This document shows positions 6,820-14,317 of a DNA stretch of 14,317 nucleotides, one piece after another (within the stretch, counting starts at the first letter, position 1; each line of letters starts with the position of its first letter). Position numbers and translations under genes: made by a program. Origin of the DNA: Chthoniobacter flavus (GTDB taxonomy: Bacteria; Verrucomicrobiota; Verrucomicrobiia; Chthoniobacterales; DYNR01); NCBI GenBank assembly GCA_020720945.1, contig DYNR01000026.1, forward strand, positions 1 to 14,317, read 5' to 3'. A model generated the notes under the pieces. It ran no database searches and was not told where the DNA came from. It was given only the letters and a program-made list of their open reading frames with translations.

Positions 6820-7608
6820 TCATAGCACGGCGTCGTTCGAGCGACCTTCCACAAAATCCTTGATCACCGGGTCGCCGGAAGCCATCAACTCTTCCACGCT
6901 CCCGCAAAAATAAATCTTCCCTTCTTCGAGCAAAGCCACGCGGTCTGCGATGAAACGGGTGCTGACCATATCGTGCGTAACCACCACCGAAGTGACATGC
7001 ATCCGCCTCTGCAAACGGCGGATGAGACGGTTGATGCTGTCCGAAACAATCGGGTCCAGCCCCGCCGTCGGCTCATCGTAAAGGATCACATCGGGCGGCG
7101 AAATGATCGCCCGCGCCAACGCGACCCGTTTGCGCATCCCTCCGCTGAGGTTCACCGGCATCTTCGCGTCGTGCCCCCGCATATTGACCATCCCCAGAGC
7201 TTCGTCCACTTTCTCCGCCACCACCGCCTCGTCTTCTTCCCCGCGTTCGCGCAACGGAAACGCCACATTGTCATACACCGTCATGGAATCGAACAACGCC
7301 CCATCTTGGAAAACCATGCCCACTTTTTTGCGGACCGGTGCCATTTCCCGCTCGGTCAATGTCGTGATCTCGACCCCCTCGCACAAAACGGATCCCGAAA
7401 GCGGCAGCATCAGCCCGATCAAATGCCGCAAAAATACGCTCTTCCCCCCCCCGCTTTTTCCCAGCAACACCAGGGTTTCCCCCTTCCGTATATCTAGGGA
7501 AACCCCCCGCAAAATCCGTTGCTCCCCAATCGTTTGCACCAAATCTCGGACGCGGATCACCGCCTCCCCCGGCGCGGCAGGGACAAACTTTTTGGAAATG
7601 TCAGACAT
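6820..7608 (-). CDS. mlaF: MlaF-type ABC transporter ATP-binding protein
   Basis: The 262-residue ATPase powers the MCE lipid transporter on the cytoplasmic face of the inner membrane. All ABC motifs are present: Walker A GKSGGGKS (50-57), Q-loop VFQDGALFD (99-107), signature LSGGM (154-158), Walker B VILYDEP (174-180), and the switch His in VVTHD (209-213). The Q-loop context FQDGALFDSMTVYDNVAFPL is characteristic of the MlaF subgroup. It overlaps the end of mlaE by 8 bases and has no separate clear ribosome binding site, so it is probably translated with mlaE. The residues after the switch (VALLEEGKIYFCGSVEELMAS) are typical for the family. Confidence 0.94.
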   Translation of the reverse strand: MSDISKKFVPAAPGEAVIRVRDLVQTIGEQRILRGVSLDIRKGETLVLLGKSGGGKSVFLRHLIGLMLPLSGSVLCEGVEITTLTEREMAPVRKKVGMVFQDGALFDSMTVYDNVAFPLRERGEEDEAVVAEKVDEALGMVNMRGHDAKMPVNLSGGMRKRVALARAIISPPDVILYDEPTAGLDPIVSDSINRLIRRLQRRMHVTSVVVTHDMVSTRFIADRVALLEEGKIYFCGSVEELMASGDPVIKDFVEGRSNDAVL

Positions 7609-8395
7609 CGGAGCCAGCGGGGAAAAAAATGTTGAGCGCCATGGTCAAGAAAAAGTTCACAATCAGCACCGCCAAGGAACCGATGACTACCGCTTCGGTC
7701 GTGGCTCGCCCGACCCCCACGGCGCCGTTCTTCGCCTGCAAACCTTCCCGGCAACTGATGGTGACAATGATCAGGCCGAACACGAAACCTTTGACCAGCC
7801 CCATCAAAATATCGTCGCCGCCCGTGAAGCGCGACATGTTGGCGACATAGTAAGCCGTGTTCACATCCAAAACTTTCGTCGCGACGAGGAACCCCGAAAA
7901 AATCCCGGAGAAAATGCACTCTGCCACCAAAATCGGCATCGCAAGAAAAATCGCCAGCATCCGCGGTGCGACCAAGTAATCAACGGGACTGACCGCCAAC
8001 GCCCGCAATGCGTCGATTTGTTGGGTCACTTTCATCGTCCCCAACTCGGCACTCATCGCCGCCCCCACTCGCCCCGCCACCATCAAACCCGAAAGCACGG
8101 GGCCAAGCTCCCTGCACATCGCAACCGAAACGACGGGCCCGACCGCCGATTCCATGTTCAAGTTCCGAAACTGGAAAAAGGTTTGCGCCGTGAAGACCGC
8201 CCCCGTAAAAGCGCCCGTCACTATCACCACCACTTGCGAGCGGTATCCGATCTCCCAAATTTGCGCCAAAACGAGCTTCCACCTCGCCCTGCCAGCAAAG
8301 ACCGAAACCGCCGCTTCTTGGAACAAAAGAATCAGCTCGCCAAGGTAAGTCGTCGTCCCGATGGCGCGGGCGCCCAGCCAGCTAAAGAACGCCAT
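7601..8395 (-). CDS. mlaE: MlaE-type ABC transporter permease
   Basis: This 264-residue integral membrane protein forms the channel of the MlaEFD-type lipid transporter. The family signature is complete at about 95-130: RELGPVLSGLMVAGRVGAAM then AELGTMKVTQQIDAL. The N-terminal amphipathic region and about five membrane segments match MlaE. The frame is open to a GTG at 8428 that overlaps the GlgE stop (GTGA), but the ATG at 8395 has a clear AAAGGAG 7 bases upstream and gives the usual N-terminus, so it is preferred. The order is E-F-D; no MlaB (STAS) or MlaC (periplasmic shuttle) gene follows, so those parts are elsewhere or absent. Confidence 0.92.
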   Translation of the reverse strand: MAFFSWLGARAIGTTTYLGELILLFQEAAVSVFAGRARWKLVLAQIWEIGYRSQVVVIVTGAFTGAVFTAQTFFQFRNLNMESAVGPVVSVAMCRELGPVLSGLMVAGRVGAAMSAELGTMKVTQQIDALRALAVSPVDYLVAPRMLAIFLAMPILVAECIFSGIFSGFLVATKVLDVNTAYYVANMSRFTGGDDILMGLVKGFVFGLIIVTISCREGLQAKNGAVGVGRATTEAVVIGSLAVLIVNFFLTMALNIFFPAGSDV

Positions 8396-8402
8396 TTCGT
8401 AG

Positions 8403-8409
8403 CTCCTTT
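8403..8409 (-). promoter_or_regulatory. Ribosome binding site deciding the mlaE start
   Basis: AAAGGAG on the minus strand, 7 bases before the ATG at 8395, lies in the gap after the GlgE stop codon. It favours the ATG at 8395 over the GTG at 8428, which has no such site. Confidence 0.75.
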
Positions 8410-8424
8410 CGCGGCGGCATCCGA

Positions 8425-10428
8425 TCACCGGAAGTAATCAAACAGCTCCTCGCGCCCCGTCCAACGGCGGATGCGCAAAATGTGGGCGACGCGGTGGTGC
8501 GGGTGCAATGCGATGTAATTCCTCGAACCCGACCACAGGTATCGTTCGCCCGTGAGCAAGTCTTCGGCCTGGTAAGTTTCCTTTTCCAAAAAGCCGAAAT
8601 CCTTGACGGGCACTTCGATATATCCGGTCTGCGGGTTCCACGGATCGAGCGACAAAATCACCAGAACGATGTTATCCTTGGCGGGCGTCGTTTTGCTGTA
8701 AAACAAAATTTGCTCGTTGTCGCACGCGTGAAATTCGAGGTTGGTGAAGAATTGCATCGCGCGGTTTTCTTTGCGGATGCGGTTGAGCTTGGTCACCGTG
8801 TCCTTGATGTTTCCCGGCGCATTCCAGTCGCGGCCTTTGAACTGGTATTTCTCGGAGTCCGTATATTCTTCCTTCCCTTCGACCGCCGCATTTTCGCAAA
8901 GCTCGAACCCGCTGTAAATCCCGTAAAGAGGCGAAAGCGTCGCCGCCAAAATCGAGCGGATCAAAAAGGCGGGCCGCCCTCCTTGCTGGAGAAAATACGG
9001 CAAAATGTCGGGCGTGTTCGGGAACAGGTGCGGGCGGAAGTAATCCGCCATCTCCGTGCGCGTCAACTCGGTAAAATACTCGGTCAGCTCGTAGCGCGTG
9101 TTTCTCCAAGTGAAATAGGTGTAGCTCTGGGTGAAGCCGACTTTCGCCAAAACCCGCATCATTTTCGGGCGGGTGAACGCCTCGCTCAAGAAAATCGTGT
9201 CCGGATACTTCGCGTGGACTTCTGCGATGACCCACTCCCAAAACGCCACGGGCTTCGTGTGCGGGTTATCGACACGGAAAATACGGACCCCGTGCCCGCA
9301 CCAGAAAAGCAACACATCGCGCAACTCGTTCCACAGCTCTTGCCAGTTGTCGTTGTGGAAGTTTAGCGGATACACATCCTCGTATTTTTTTGGCGGATTT
9401 TCCGCGTATTTGATCGACCCGTCCGGGCGCTTGTAAAACCATTCGGGATGCGCCTTCACATACGGATGGTCGGGCGAGCAGTTGATCGCAAAATCCAGCG
9501 CGATTTCCATGCCGCGCTTGTGGATTTCCCCCACCAGCCAATCGAAATCTTCGAGCGTTCCCAGCTCGGGTGCCACATCGCAATGCCCGCCGCCGTTCAC
9601 CCCCTGCCGGTTGTTCCCGATCGCATAAGGCACGCCCGGTTCTCCAGGCTGTGCGTGCAAAGAATTGTTCCTCCCCTTGCGGTTGCTCTCCCCGATCGGG
9701 TGGACGGGCGGAAAATAAATCACATCGAACCCCATGGCCTTCGCGTCATCGATCCTCCCCAAACAGTCGCGGAAGGTGGAACCAGAATCCGCTTTCCCTT
9801 CGGCGGAACGGGGGAAAAACTCATACCACGCAGAAAAACGCGCAGCTTTCCGCTCGACGCGAACTGCCAGAGGTGGAACCACTTGCGTCGATAGCGCACG
9901 ATCCGGCCAGCTCGACATCAAAGCGTCTAAATCCCCGCTGTCGGCTACCGCCCGCGCCCCCGCCGGATTTTCTTTCTCCGCCAAAAGCTTCTTGGCGTAA
10001 CTCTTCAATGCTTTCGCATCCGCCTTGTTTTCCGCCCGCGCTCCCGCCTCTTCGACGATCGCGACACCCTCCAAAATCTCGCTCTGCAAATCGGCGATCC
10101 CCGCGTCGTTCTTTTTGCGGTATTCCGCCCGCCAAGAGACAAACACATCGCCCCATGCCTCGATCGTGTATTCGGCGATCCCCGGTTGAACCACCGGAAA
10201 AACCCCCGTCCACCGGTCGTTGACCACCGGCGACATCGCGGTTTCTTGCCAGGCATCCGCCCCCGCCGCACGCCACTTCAACACGGCGCGCACGGTGTCG
10301 TGCCCCTCTTTGAAAATGTCGGCTTCTACGACCAAATCGTCGCCCTCGATGCGTTTGACGGGATACTTGCCCCCATCCAGGATCGGGGTGATGCGTTCTA
10401 TTACTACGGAGTCAGGTTTTGGGTTCAC
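8425..10428 (-). CDS. glgE: Alpha-1,4-glucan:maltose-1-phosphate maltosyltransferase GlgE
   Basis: The 667-residue GH13 enzyme moves the maltosyl unit of alpha-maltose 1-phosphate onto a growing alpha-1,4-glucan, releasing phosphate, in the cytoplasm. Residues 1-105 are the N-terminal beta domain with the DGGKYPVKRIEGD block; residues about 115-175 are a helical insert; the catalytic barrel follows. GlgE-specific motifs are intact: YEFFPRS (202-208), IYFPPVHPIGESNRKGRNN (237-255), the nucleophile D387 in RVDNPHTKP, the acid/base E416 in LSEAFTRP, and D474 in NTPDI. Length is typical. The start is GTG, 17 bases inside the end of the upstream kinase gene, with no clear ribosome binding site. 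No TreS, maltokinase of the Pep2 type, GlgM or branching enzyme lies in the window, so the origin of maltose 1-phosphate is not shown. Confidence 0.96.
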   Translation of the reverse strand: MNPKPDSVVIERITPILDGGKYPVKRIEGDDLVVEADIFKEGHDTVRAVLKWRAAGADAWQETAMSPVVNDRWTGVFPVVQPGIAEYTIEAWGDVFVSWRAEYRKKNDAGIADLQSEILEGVAIVEEAGARAENKADAKALKSYAKKLLAEKENPAGARAVADSGDLDALMSSWPDRALSTQVVPPLAVRVERKAARFSAWYEFFPRSAEGKADSGSTFRDCLGRIDDAKAMGFDVIYFPPVHPIGESNRKGRNNSLHAQPGEPGVPYAIGNNRQGVNGGGHCDVAPELGTLEDFDWLVGEIHKRGMEIALDFAINCSPDHPYVKAHPEWFYKRPDGSIKYAENPPKKYEDVYPLNFHNDNWQELWNELRDVLLFWCGHGVRIFRVDNPHTKPVAFWEWVIAEVHAKYPDTIFLSEAFTRPKMMRVLAKVGFTQSYTYFTWRNTRYELTEYFTELTRTEMADYFRPHLFPNTPDILPYFLQQGGRPAFLIRSILAATLSPLYGIYSGFELCENAAVEGKEEYTDSEKYQFKGRDWNAPGNIKDTVTKLNRIRKENRAMQFFTNLEFHACDNEQILFYSKTTPAKDNIVLVILSLDPWNPQTGYIEVPVKDFGFLEKETYQAEDLLTGERYLWSGSRNYIALHPHHRVAHILRIRRWTGREELFDYFR

Positions 10429-11410
10429 AGGCGGAGTCTAGGATTTTGACAAAATGACCGAGCCCCTCGATGCGCGCAAGCACATTTGCGAGAGAGCGTT
10501 TCGCGGCCGGGACATGGCGGAGGAAGGCGGGCCGCCCGCACTTCAATCCGAGAAAACCGTAAGCTCCAAGTGCTTGCATCAGCCGTTGCGCCGCGCACCC
10601 GAGCAAAATTTCTTGGAAGTCTTGGCGGACATCCAACCCTTCGGATGCCGCCGCTTCGATGTAAAATTCGGAAAGCTCGTCCCTCTCCGCATCGTCTAAA
10701 ACCACATACGGGTCGTAGAGCAAAGAAGCGACATCGTAATGCGGCAATCCGGGCCGCATCCCCTGAAAATCGATGAGCCATGCAGTAGCTTCGCGGATGA
10801 GGATGTTTTGGGACTGAAAATCCCTGTGGACTAAATAGCGGGGCAACCCGGCCAACCGTTTTGCCAGCGACAGCAAAGCGGGCGACGATGCCAGCGCCGC
10901 GACCTCTTCCCCCGGCAACCCGATCAACCCCGCGACACCGTGCTCAAAAAAATACTCCTGCTCCCAAAGATACAGAGTTTCGTTAAACTCGATCTGGAGC
11001 TTGAGCTGCGCCGTCGATGCCAGCCTCGTGGCGTGGGAATGGAGCTTGGCAACTTGCCGCAACGCAGACTGATATAAAGAGCGGCGCACCGGCCAAACCG
11101 AATCCCGGAACGACCACAAATCCTCTTCCCCCAAATCCTGCATCCAAATCAGGCCTTCCCCGGAATCGTGATGGTAAATTTTCGGGACATTCACCCCGCA
11201 GCGTTCAAGGAACCGGGCGATATCAACAAAGTGCAAGTTCTCTTCGCGGTGGTCGTTATACTTCGCAAAAATCATCGAAGTCTCGCCCATCTTGACGCGG
11301 TAATACAACCTTCCAGACCCCCCCTTGTCCAACGAGGAAACCTGGCACCCTTCTTCCCCGAAATCGGGGAAATAAGAACGGGTGTAATCAATGACATTTT
11401 CGGGGAGCAT
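10412..11410 (-). CDS. APH-family sugar kinase, AmgK-like
   Basis: The 332-residue cytoplasmic kinase belongs to the aminoglycoside phosphotransferase/choline kinase fold. A glycine-rich loop is at GGSGRLYYRV (30-39), a conserved Lys at about 50, the catalytic loop at HRDFQSQN (195-202, Asp197 catalytic and Asn202 metal-binding), and the metal-binding DFQ (214-216) followed by GMRPGLPHYDVASLLYDPY. The HRDF-x-x-x-N and DFQ-...-YDVASLL pattern is that of AmgK, the anomeric N-acetylmuramate/N-acetylglucosamine kinase of peptidoglycan recycling. The partner nucleotidyltransferase directly upstream (54-base gap) fits the AmgK-MurU pair. The downstream partner is GlgE, whose pathway in other bacteria uses a different APH-like kinase (maltokinase), so a sugar-1-phosphate role in glucan metabolism is an alternative. 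This protein is shorter than typical maltokinases. Confidence 0.82.
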   Translation of the reverse strand: MLPENVIDYTRSYFPDFGEEGCQVSSLDKGGSGRLYYRVKMGETSMIFAKYNDHREENLHFVDIARFLERCGVNVPKIYHHDSGEGLIWMQDLGEEDLWSFRDSVWPVRRSLYQSALRQVAKLHSHATRLASTAQLKLQIEFNETLYLWEQEYFFEHGVAGLIGLPGEEVAALASSPALLSLAKRLAGLPRYLVHRDFQSQNILIREATAWLIDFQGMRPGLPHYDVASLLYDPYVVLDDAERDELSEFYIEAAASEGLDVRQDFQEILLGCAAQRLMQALGAYGFLGLKCGRPAFLRHVPAAKRSLANVLARIEGLGHFVKILDSACEPKT

Positions 11411-11464
11411 AGTCGTCGGCTTTTTCTTTGGTTCTTGAGAAATGCGATGTTTGCAAAAAAACGC

Positions 11465-12418
11465 TCAGATGTCGAGATGAACCAACGCCCCCTCCGCTTT
11501 TCTTCCGCCCCGCACCACGCAAGAGCGCAAGTCGCTGCCTGCCGCCACCTCCGCGCCATCCCACAACACGCTGTCCGCAAGCCTCGCCCCATCCCCGATT
11601 TTGCAGCCCTTTCCGACCGCGCAAACCCCTTCCACCCGCACGCTCTCCGGCACATCTCCCGCCACCGCCCGCAAAGGCTCACCAAACGGATACGCCAACT
11701 CCATCCCCTTGCCGCCCAACACCCTATGCGCTTCCAAATACGCATCCCTCCCCCCGAGATCCATCCACAGTCCCTCGTCGAGCACCACGCCGCCGACCGC
11801 GATGCCCGCCCGGATCATCGCCAAAAAAACCGGGATGACCGATGTGATTTCCTTCGGTGACAACCAGTGGTAAATCTCCGGGCTGACCGCGTAAATCCCT
11901 GTGAACAAATACGATGGCGCGCTGCTTCCGCCGAGGGTCTTCCGTATATCTTCCACCCTTCGCGTTTGCGGGTCGCACTGCACTTGGAGCGGTCCGCCCG
12001 ACGAGCGCAAACCGAGAGTGACCGCGTTGCCGCTTTCTTTGTGGTGCCGGATCAGGGGCGCGAGCGGCAGGTCGGCTAGTATGTCGCCGTTGTAAACGAG
12101 CAGGTCGTTTTCTCCCGCCAAATCTTCGATGTTTTTCAAGCCGCCCCCCGTTTCGAGCAACACGGGCTCGTGCCGGAAAAACACGGGACATCCCCGGTAT
12201 TCCGCCGTGTCTCCGTCCCCGCCAAAAACTTCTTTCCACTTCCCCGGACAATGGTGCGTATTCACGATGAAGCGGCGGAACCCCGCATCGATCAGATGGT
12301 CGAACGCGAAGGATGCCAACGGTTTATTGAAAACGGGAACGAGCGGTTTCGGGACTTCTTCGGTGAGCGGGCGCAACCGTGTCCCGAGTCCAGCCCCCAA
12401 CAAAAAAGCGGTTTGCAT
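11465..12418 (-). CDS. Sugar-1-phosphate nucleotidyltransferase, MurU/ManC-like with left-handed helix tail
   Basis: This 317-residue enzyme should join a sugar 1-phosphate to a nucleoside triphosphate to give an NDP-sugar and pyrophosphate. The nucleotidyltransferase motif is clear: LGAGLGTRLRPLTEEVPKPL (7-26), ETGGGLKN (89-96) and YNGDI (109-113, metal-binding Asp112). WMDLGGRDAYLEAHR marks the end of the catalytic domain. The tail (about 250-317) shows imperfect hexapeptide turns (VRVEGVCAVGKGCKIGDGARL and following), a short left-handed beta helix absent from canonical MurU (about 220 residues) but common in GDP-mannose and other sugar nucleotidyltransferases. It starts 5 bases after the FG-GAP gene stop and precedes the AmgK-like kinase, so kinase and transferase may act in sequence. 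The sugar and nucleotide cannot be told from sequence alone. Confidence 0.85.
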   Translation of the reverse strand: MQTAFLLGAGLGTRLRPLTEEVPKPLVPVFNKPLASFAFDHLIDAGFRRFIVNTHHCPGKWKEVFGGDGDTAEYRGCPVFFRHEPVLLETGGGLKNIEDLAGENDLLVYNGDILADLPLAPLIRHHKESGNAVTLGLRSSGGPLQVQCDPQTRRVEDIRKTLGGSSAPSYLFTGIYAVSPEIYHWLSPKEITSVIPVFLAMIRAGIAVGGVVLDEGLWMDLGGRDAYLEAHRVLGGKGMELAYPFGEPLRAVAGDVPESVRVEGVCAVGKGCKIGDGARLADSVLWDGAEVAAGSDLRSCVVRGGRKAEGALVHLDI

Positions 12419-12423
12419 GGTCG

Positions 12424-14253
12424 TTATTTTTTAATCAGCTTGAAATCGTCCAAGAAAACTTCGCCCGTTCCGGGAGCCAACTCGAACGCCAAAAAGAACT
12501 TGCAAACGGCCTTCGCCGCCTTGCCGTCGCTTCCGGGTTTGTTGAGCGCGGCGGAATTAAACCGCACGGTGAACTCCTTGCGGACTTCTGCCCAAGTCCC
12601 CCCGACCGAAAAATTCCAGCTCTCCTCCAACGCCTCGCTCTCCGTATTTTCTTTCACTTTCGCGCTGCCCCTCGCCCCGCGCTCGACCCGGTCTTCCCCG
12701 AGTCGCACCGTCCTGGCGACCGTCGCCATCCCGTAAGCCTTGGGCGCATTCCTCCCGCGCACACGGAAACTCAACTGGTAAGTCGCCCCGACTTCCACGC
12801 TGCTTTCGGCGGCCGGCGCCACCCCGAAAAGCTGCGGCGGAGCCCCCGCTTCAAACGGGTTTGTCCCCGTGTTTTTCAATGCGTTTTGCGGCTTGGCTGC
12901 CGCCCCCGCAAATGGCAACAAATAGCCGAGCTTCAACACTTTGCTACCGTTGGGCGGCGAGATGCCCGGCTCGGTTTCGCCTGTGACTACATTGGCGTAA
13001 GGGAAAAGCGCGGGCTGCAAGCTATCGGTCTTTGTCCGCCAAAACGAAGGAACCAAAAACGGGGCGGACGCCTTGGCTTTTATGGGGCGCGGAACATCGA
13101 AAGCCGGTTGCCCCGCCTTGCCGATGTTTTTCAAAAAATACACTTTCCCGGAAGCCGTCCCCGTCACCAAATCAAAATTCCCGTCCCCCGTCAAATCCCC
13201 CGCCGCAACCGTAAAAATTTCTTCCTTCGCCTGCCCTTCCGCCCCCGCAACAGGCGGCATTCCGGGGCTGATGTAATTGGCGAACGGCAGGGTGTCCCCA
13301 GGTTTCCAGCTTTCCCTCGCCCCCCCGTAAAACCCGATGTTCCCCGTGCTGTCGGCCACCAGCAAATCCGCAGCACCGTCCCCGTCGTAATCGGCGACCG
13401 CCGGCGTAAGCTGTTCCCTCCCTTCACCATACGCGAGGACATGACGCCCGGCATCGGAAAACTTGGGCGCGGCAGCCGTCCCTTCGTTCAAAAAAATATG
13501 AACGCTGTTTGCGGAATACGAACCCTCTCCGATAATCAGATCCAGCTTCCCGTCGGCATCGAAATCCCACAGCACCGGCGCGAAAACATTGCCCCACCGC
13601 CTCCCTGCCACTTTACTCGTCGGGACGACCAGATCCGACACCTGCTTGGGCTGCGAAAATTGTGGCTCTCCCCCCTGCCCGAGCACGGACGGAACCCGCA
13701 AAATTTCCCCCGCGTAATTCCCGATCCAAATCTCTGGCCCGCCACCCTCGCCTTGCGCCAGCAAATGCACGCGGAACGCCTGGTATTTCACCCCGTAATT
13801 TTCCCGCTCTTCCTCGTCCATTTCTTTCATCGCTTCGTCGTCGGACGGCCGCATCCCCGCCAAACTCAGCGGCAATAAACTCCCGCTCGTAAACACGGGT
13901 TCTTCCGCCGTCCCGGAATTGTAAAATAAATTCATTTGCCCCTTCGGGCTGCTCACCAGCAAATCCAAAAGCCCATCCCCGTTCGCGTCCCCGAGCGATA
14001 CCGACGCAGGCATCGGCACGGCCCCGATCCCCCCTTCTTTCTTCAAAACGGGCGCACTCCCCACCCCCGTCTCGATAAACCCTTCGCCCGTCGTCGCATA
14101 CATCAAGTTTGGGACCGCCTTGACCGTTTCAAAACTCGAGTTTTGCAACAAGTTGGGAGCCTCTTGCGCCACCGCTTCCGCCTGGATGCCCGCCGCGGCG
14201 GCCGCAAAAGCCGAAAACAAAAAAATCGCATACGGGAACCGGGGTGCTTTCAT
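12424..14253 (-). CDS. Secreted FG-GAP/VCBS repeat protein with split carbohydrate-binding-like domain
   Basis: The 609-residue protein has a signal peptide (hydrophobic 8-22, likely cleavage near AQA or AVA at 25-30). Four calcium-binding blades of a beta-propeller are plain: DANGDGLLD (89-97), DFDADGKLD (230-238), DYDGDGAAD (288-296) and DLTGDGNFD (353-361); a fifth, degenerate blade lies around 160-190. NLLQNSSFE (34-42) resembles the first strand of a galactose-binding-like (CBM4/9 type) domain, and the matching remainder appears after the propeller: SKVLKL (437-442), YQLSFRVRG (492-500), WAEVRKEFTV (554-563) and EVFLDDFKLI (598-607). It is likely extracellular or periplasmic and may bind a glycan. 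The chosen ATG gives a standard signal peptide, but an AAGGAG abuts it directly (too close); the frame is open to an ATG at 14307, adding 18 residues, so the start is uncertain. It is the first visible gene of the run. Confidence 0.82.
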   Translation of the reverse strand: MKAPRFPYAIFLFSAFAAAAAGIQAEAVAQEAPNLLQNSSFETVKAVPNLMYATTGEGFIETGVGSAPVLKKEGGIGAVPMPASVSLGDANGDGLLDLLVSSPKGQMNLFYNSGTAEEPVFTSGSLLPLSLAGMRPSDDEAMKEMDEEERENYGVKYQAFRVHLLAQGEGGGPEIWIGNYAGEILRVPSVLGQGGEPQFSQPKQVSDLVVPTSKVAGRRWGNVFAPVLWDFDADGKLDLIIGEGSYSANSVHIFLNEGTAAAPKFSDAGRHVLAYGEGREQLTPAVADYDGDGAADLLVADSTGNIGFYGGARESWKPGDTLPFANYISPGMPPVAGAEGQAKEEIFTVAAGDLTGDGNFDLVTGTASGKVYFLKNIGKAGQPAFDVPRPIKAKASAPFLVPSFWRTKTDSLQPALFPYANVVTGETEPGISPPNGSKVLKLGYLLPFAGAAAKPQNALKNTGTNPFEAGAPPQLFGVAPAAESSVEVGATYQLSFRVRGRNAPKAYGMATVARTVRLGEDRVERGARGSAKVKENTESEALEESWNFSVGGTWAEVRKEFTVRFNSAALNKPGSDGKAAKAVCKFFLAFELAPGTGEVFLDDFKLIKK

Positions 14254-14317
14254 CTCCTTAAAAAATGCCAGCTTTTCGTGCTTTGAAAAGAAAATCCTCC
14301 GCAACATGCCAAAACAC

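Noticed and set aside
7103..8437. A 444-codon open frame on the plus strand opposite mlaE and mlaF
   Set aside because: It lies antisense to two genes with complete family motifs, its protein is rich in Arg, His and Pro with no recognisable domain, and such long antisense frames are expected from the codon bias of the real genes.
11411..11464. Attenuator or terminator between the nucleotidyltransferase and the kinase
   Set aside because: A run of seven T's (minus strand, 11455-11461) follows the stop codon closely, but no GC-rich stem precedes it.
12379..13878. A 499-codon open frame on the plus strand opposite the FG-GAP gene
   Set aside because: The translation is low-complexity Arg/Pro-rich and overlaps a gene with four clear calcium motifs; it is a shadow.

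Overview
The window holds two unlike parts. From about 1187 to the right end it is one long run of minus-strand genes with tight spacing: eleven genes, junctions from 20 bases of overlap to about 75 bases of gap. They are moderately GC-rich and use C/G-rich third codon positions. Gene content (class II fructose bisphosphatase GlpX, an Mla-type ABC lipid transporter, GlgE maltosyltransferase, an AmgK/MurU-like kinase and nucleotidyltransferase pair, and a secreted FG-GAP repeat protein with a galactose-binding-like region) points to a Gram-negative-type, double-membrane bacterium. A member of the Verrucomicrobiota or wider PVC group would fit, but that is a guess: no 16S gene or other phylogenetic marker is present.

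In transcription order (right to left) the run is: secreted FG-GAP protein (14253-12424), sugar-1-phosphate nucleotidyltransferase (12418-11465), APH/AmgK-like sugar kinase (11410-10412), GlgE (10428-8425), MlaE permease (8395-7601), MlaF ATPase (7608-6820), MlaD/MCE protein (6764-5850), GlpX (5853-4774), a membrane-anchored family-3 solute-binding protein (4754-3552), a divergent dicarboxylate/amino acid:cation symporter (3571-2252), and a secreted SH3/BamE-like protein (2177-1410). Themes are sugar phosphate activation and glucan building (kinase, nucleotidyltransferase, GlgE, GlpX), envelope lipid traffic (MlaEFD, BamE-like protein) and solute uptake (binding protein plus symporter).

The left 1.2 kb differs. 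A single plus-strand gene (110-1186) is visibly richer in A/T than its neighbours and encodes an unrecognised protein whose C-terminal helical part carries an RX4H motif like that of HEPN ribonuclease domains. It is preceded by an imperfect hairpin with an extrahelical base and followed, 8 bases after the stop codon, by a GGCTAAC core-like sequence. This geometry resembles an integron gene cassette, although neither attC-like site is canonical. A 223-base gene-free seam (1187-1409) then joins it to the minus-strand run; it holds two GGGGTCA-type repeat starts and two short CGTTG/CAACG inverted repeats.

The points most worth following are the solute-binding protein coupled to a symporter that has lost the usual TM8 ligand residues, the possible cassette-borne HEPN protein, the kinase/nucleotidyltransferase/GlgE cluster, and the beta-propeller that appears to be nested inside a carbohydrate-binding-like fold.
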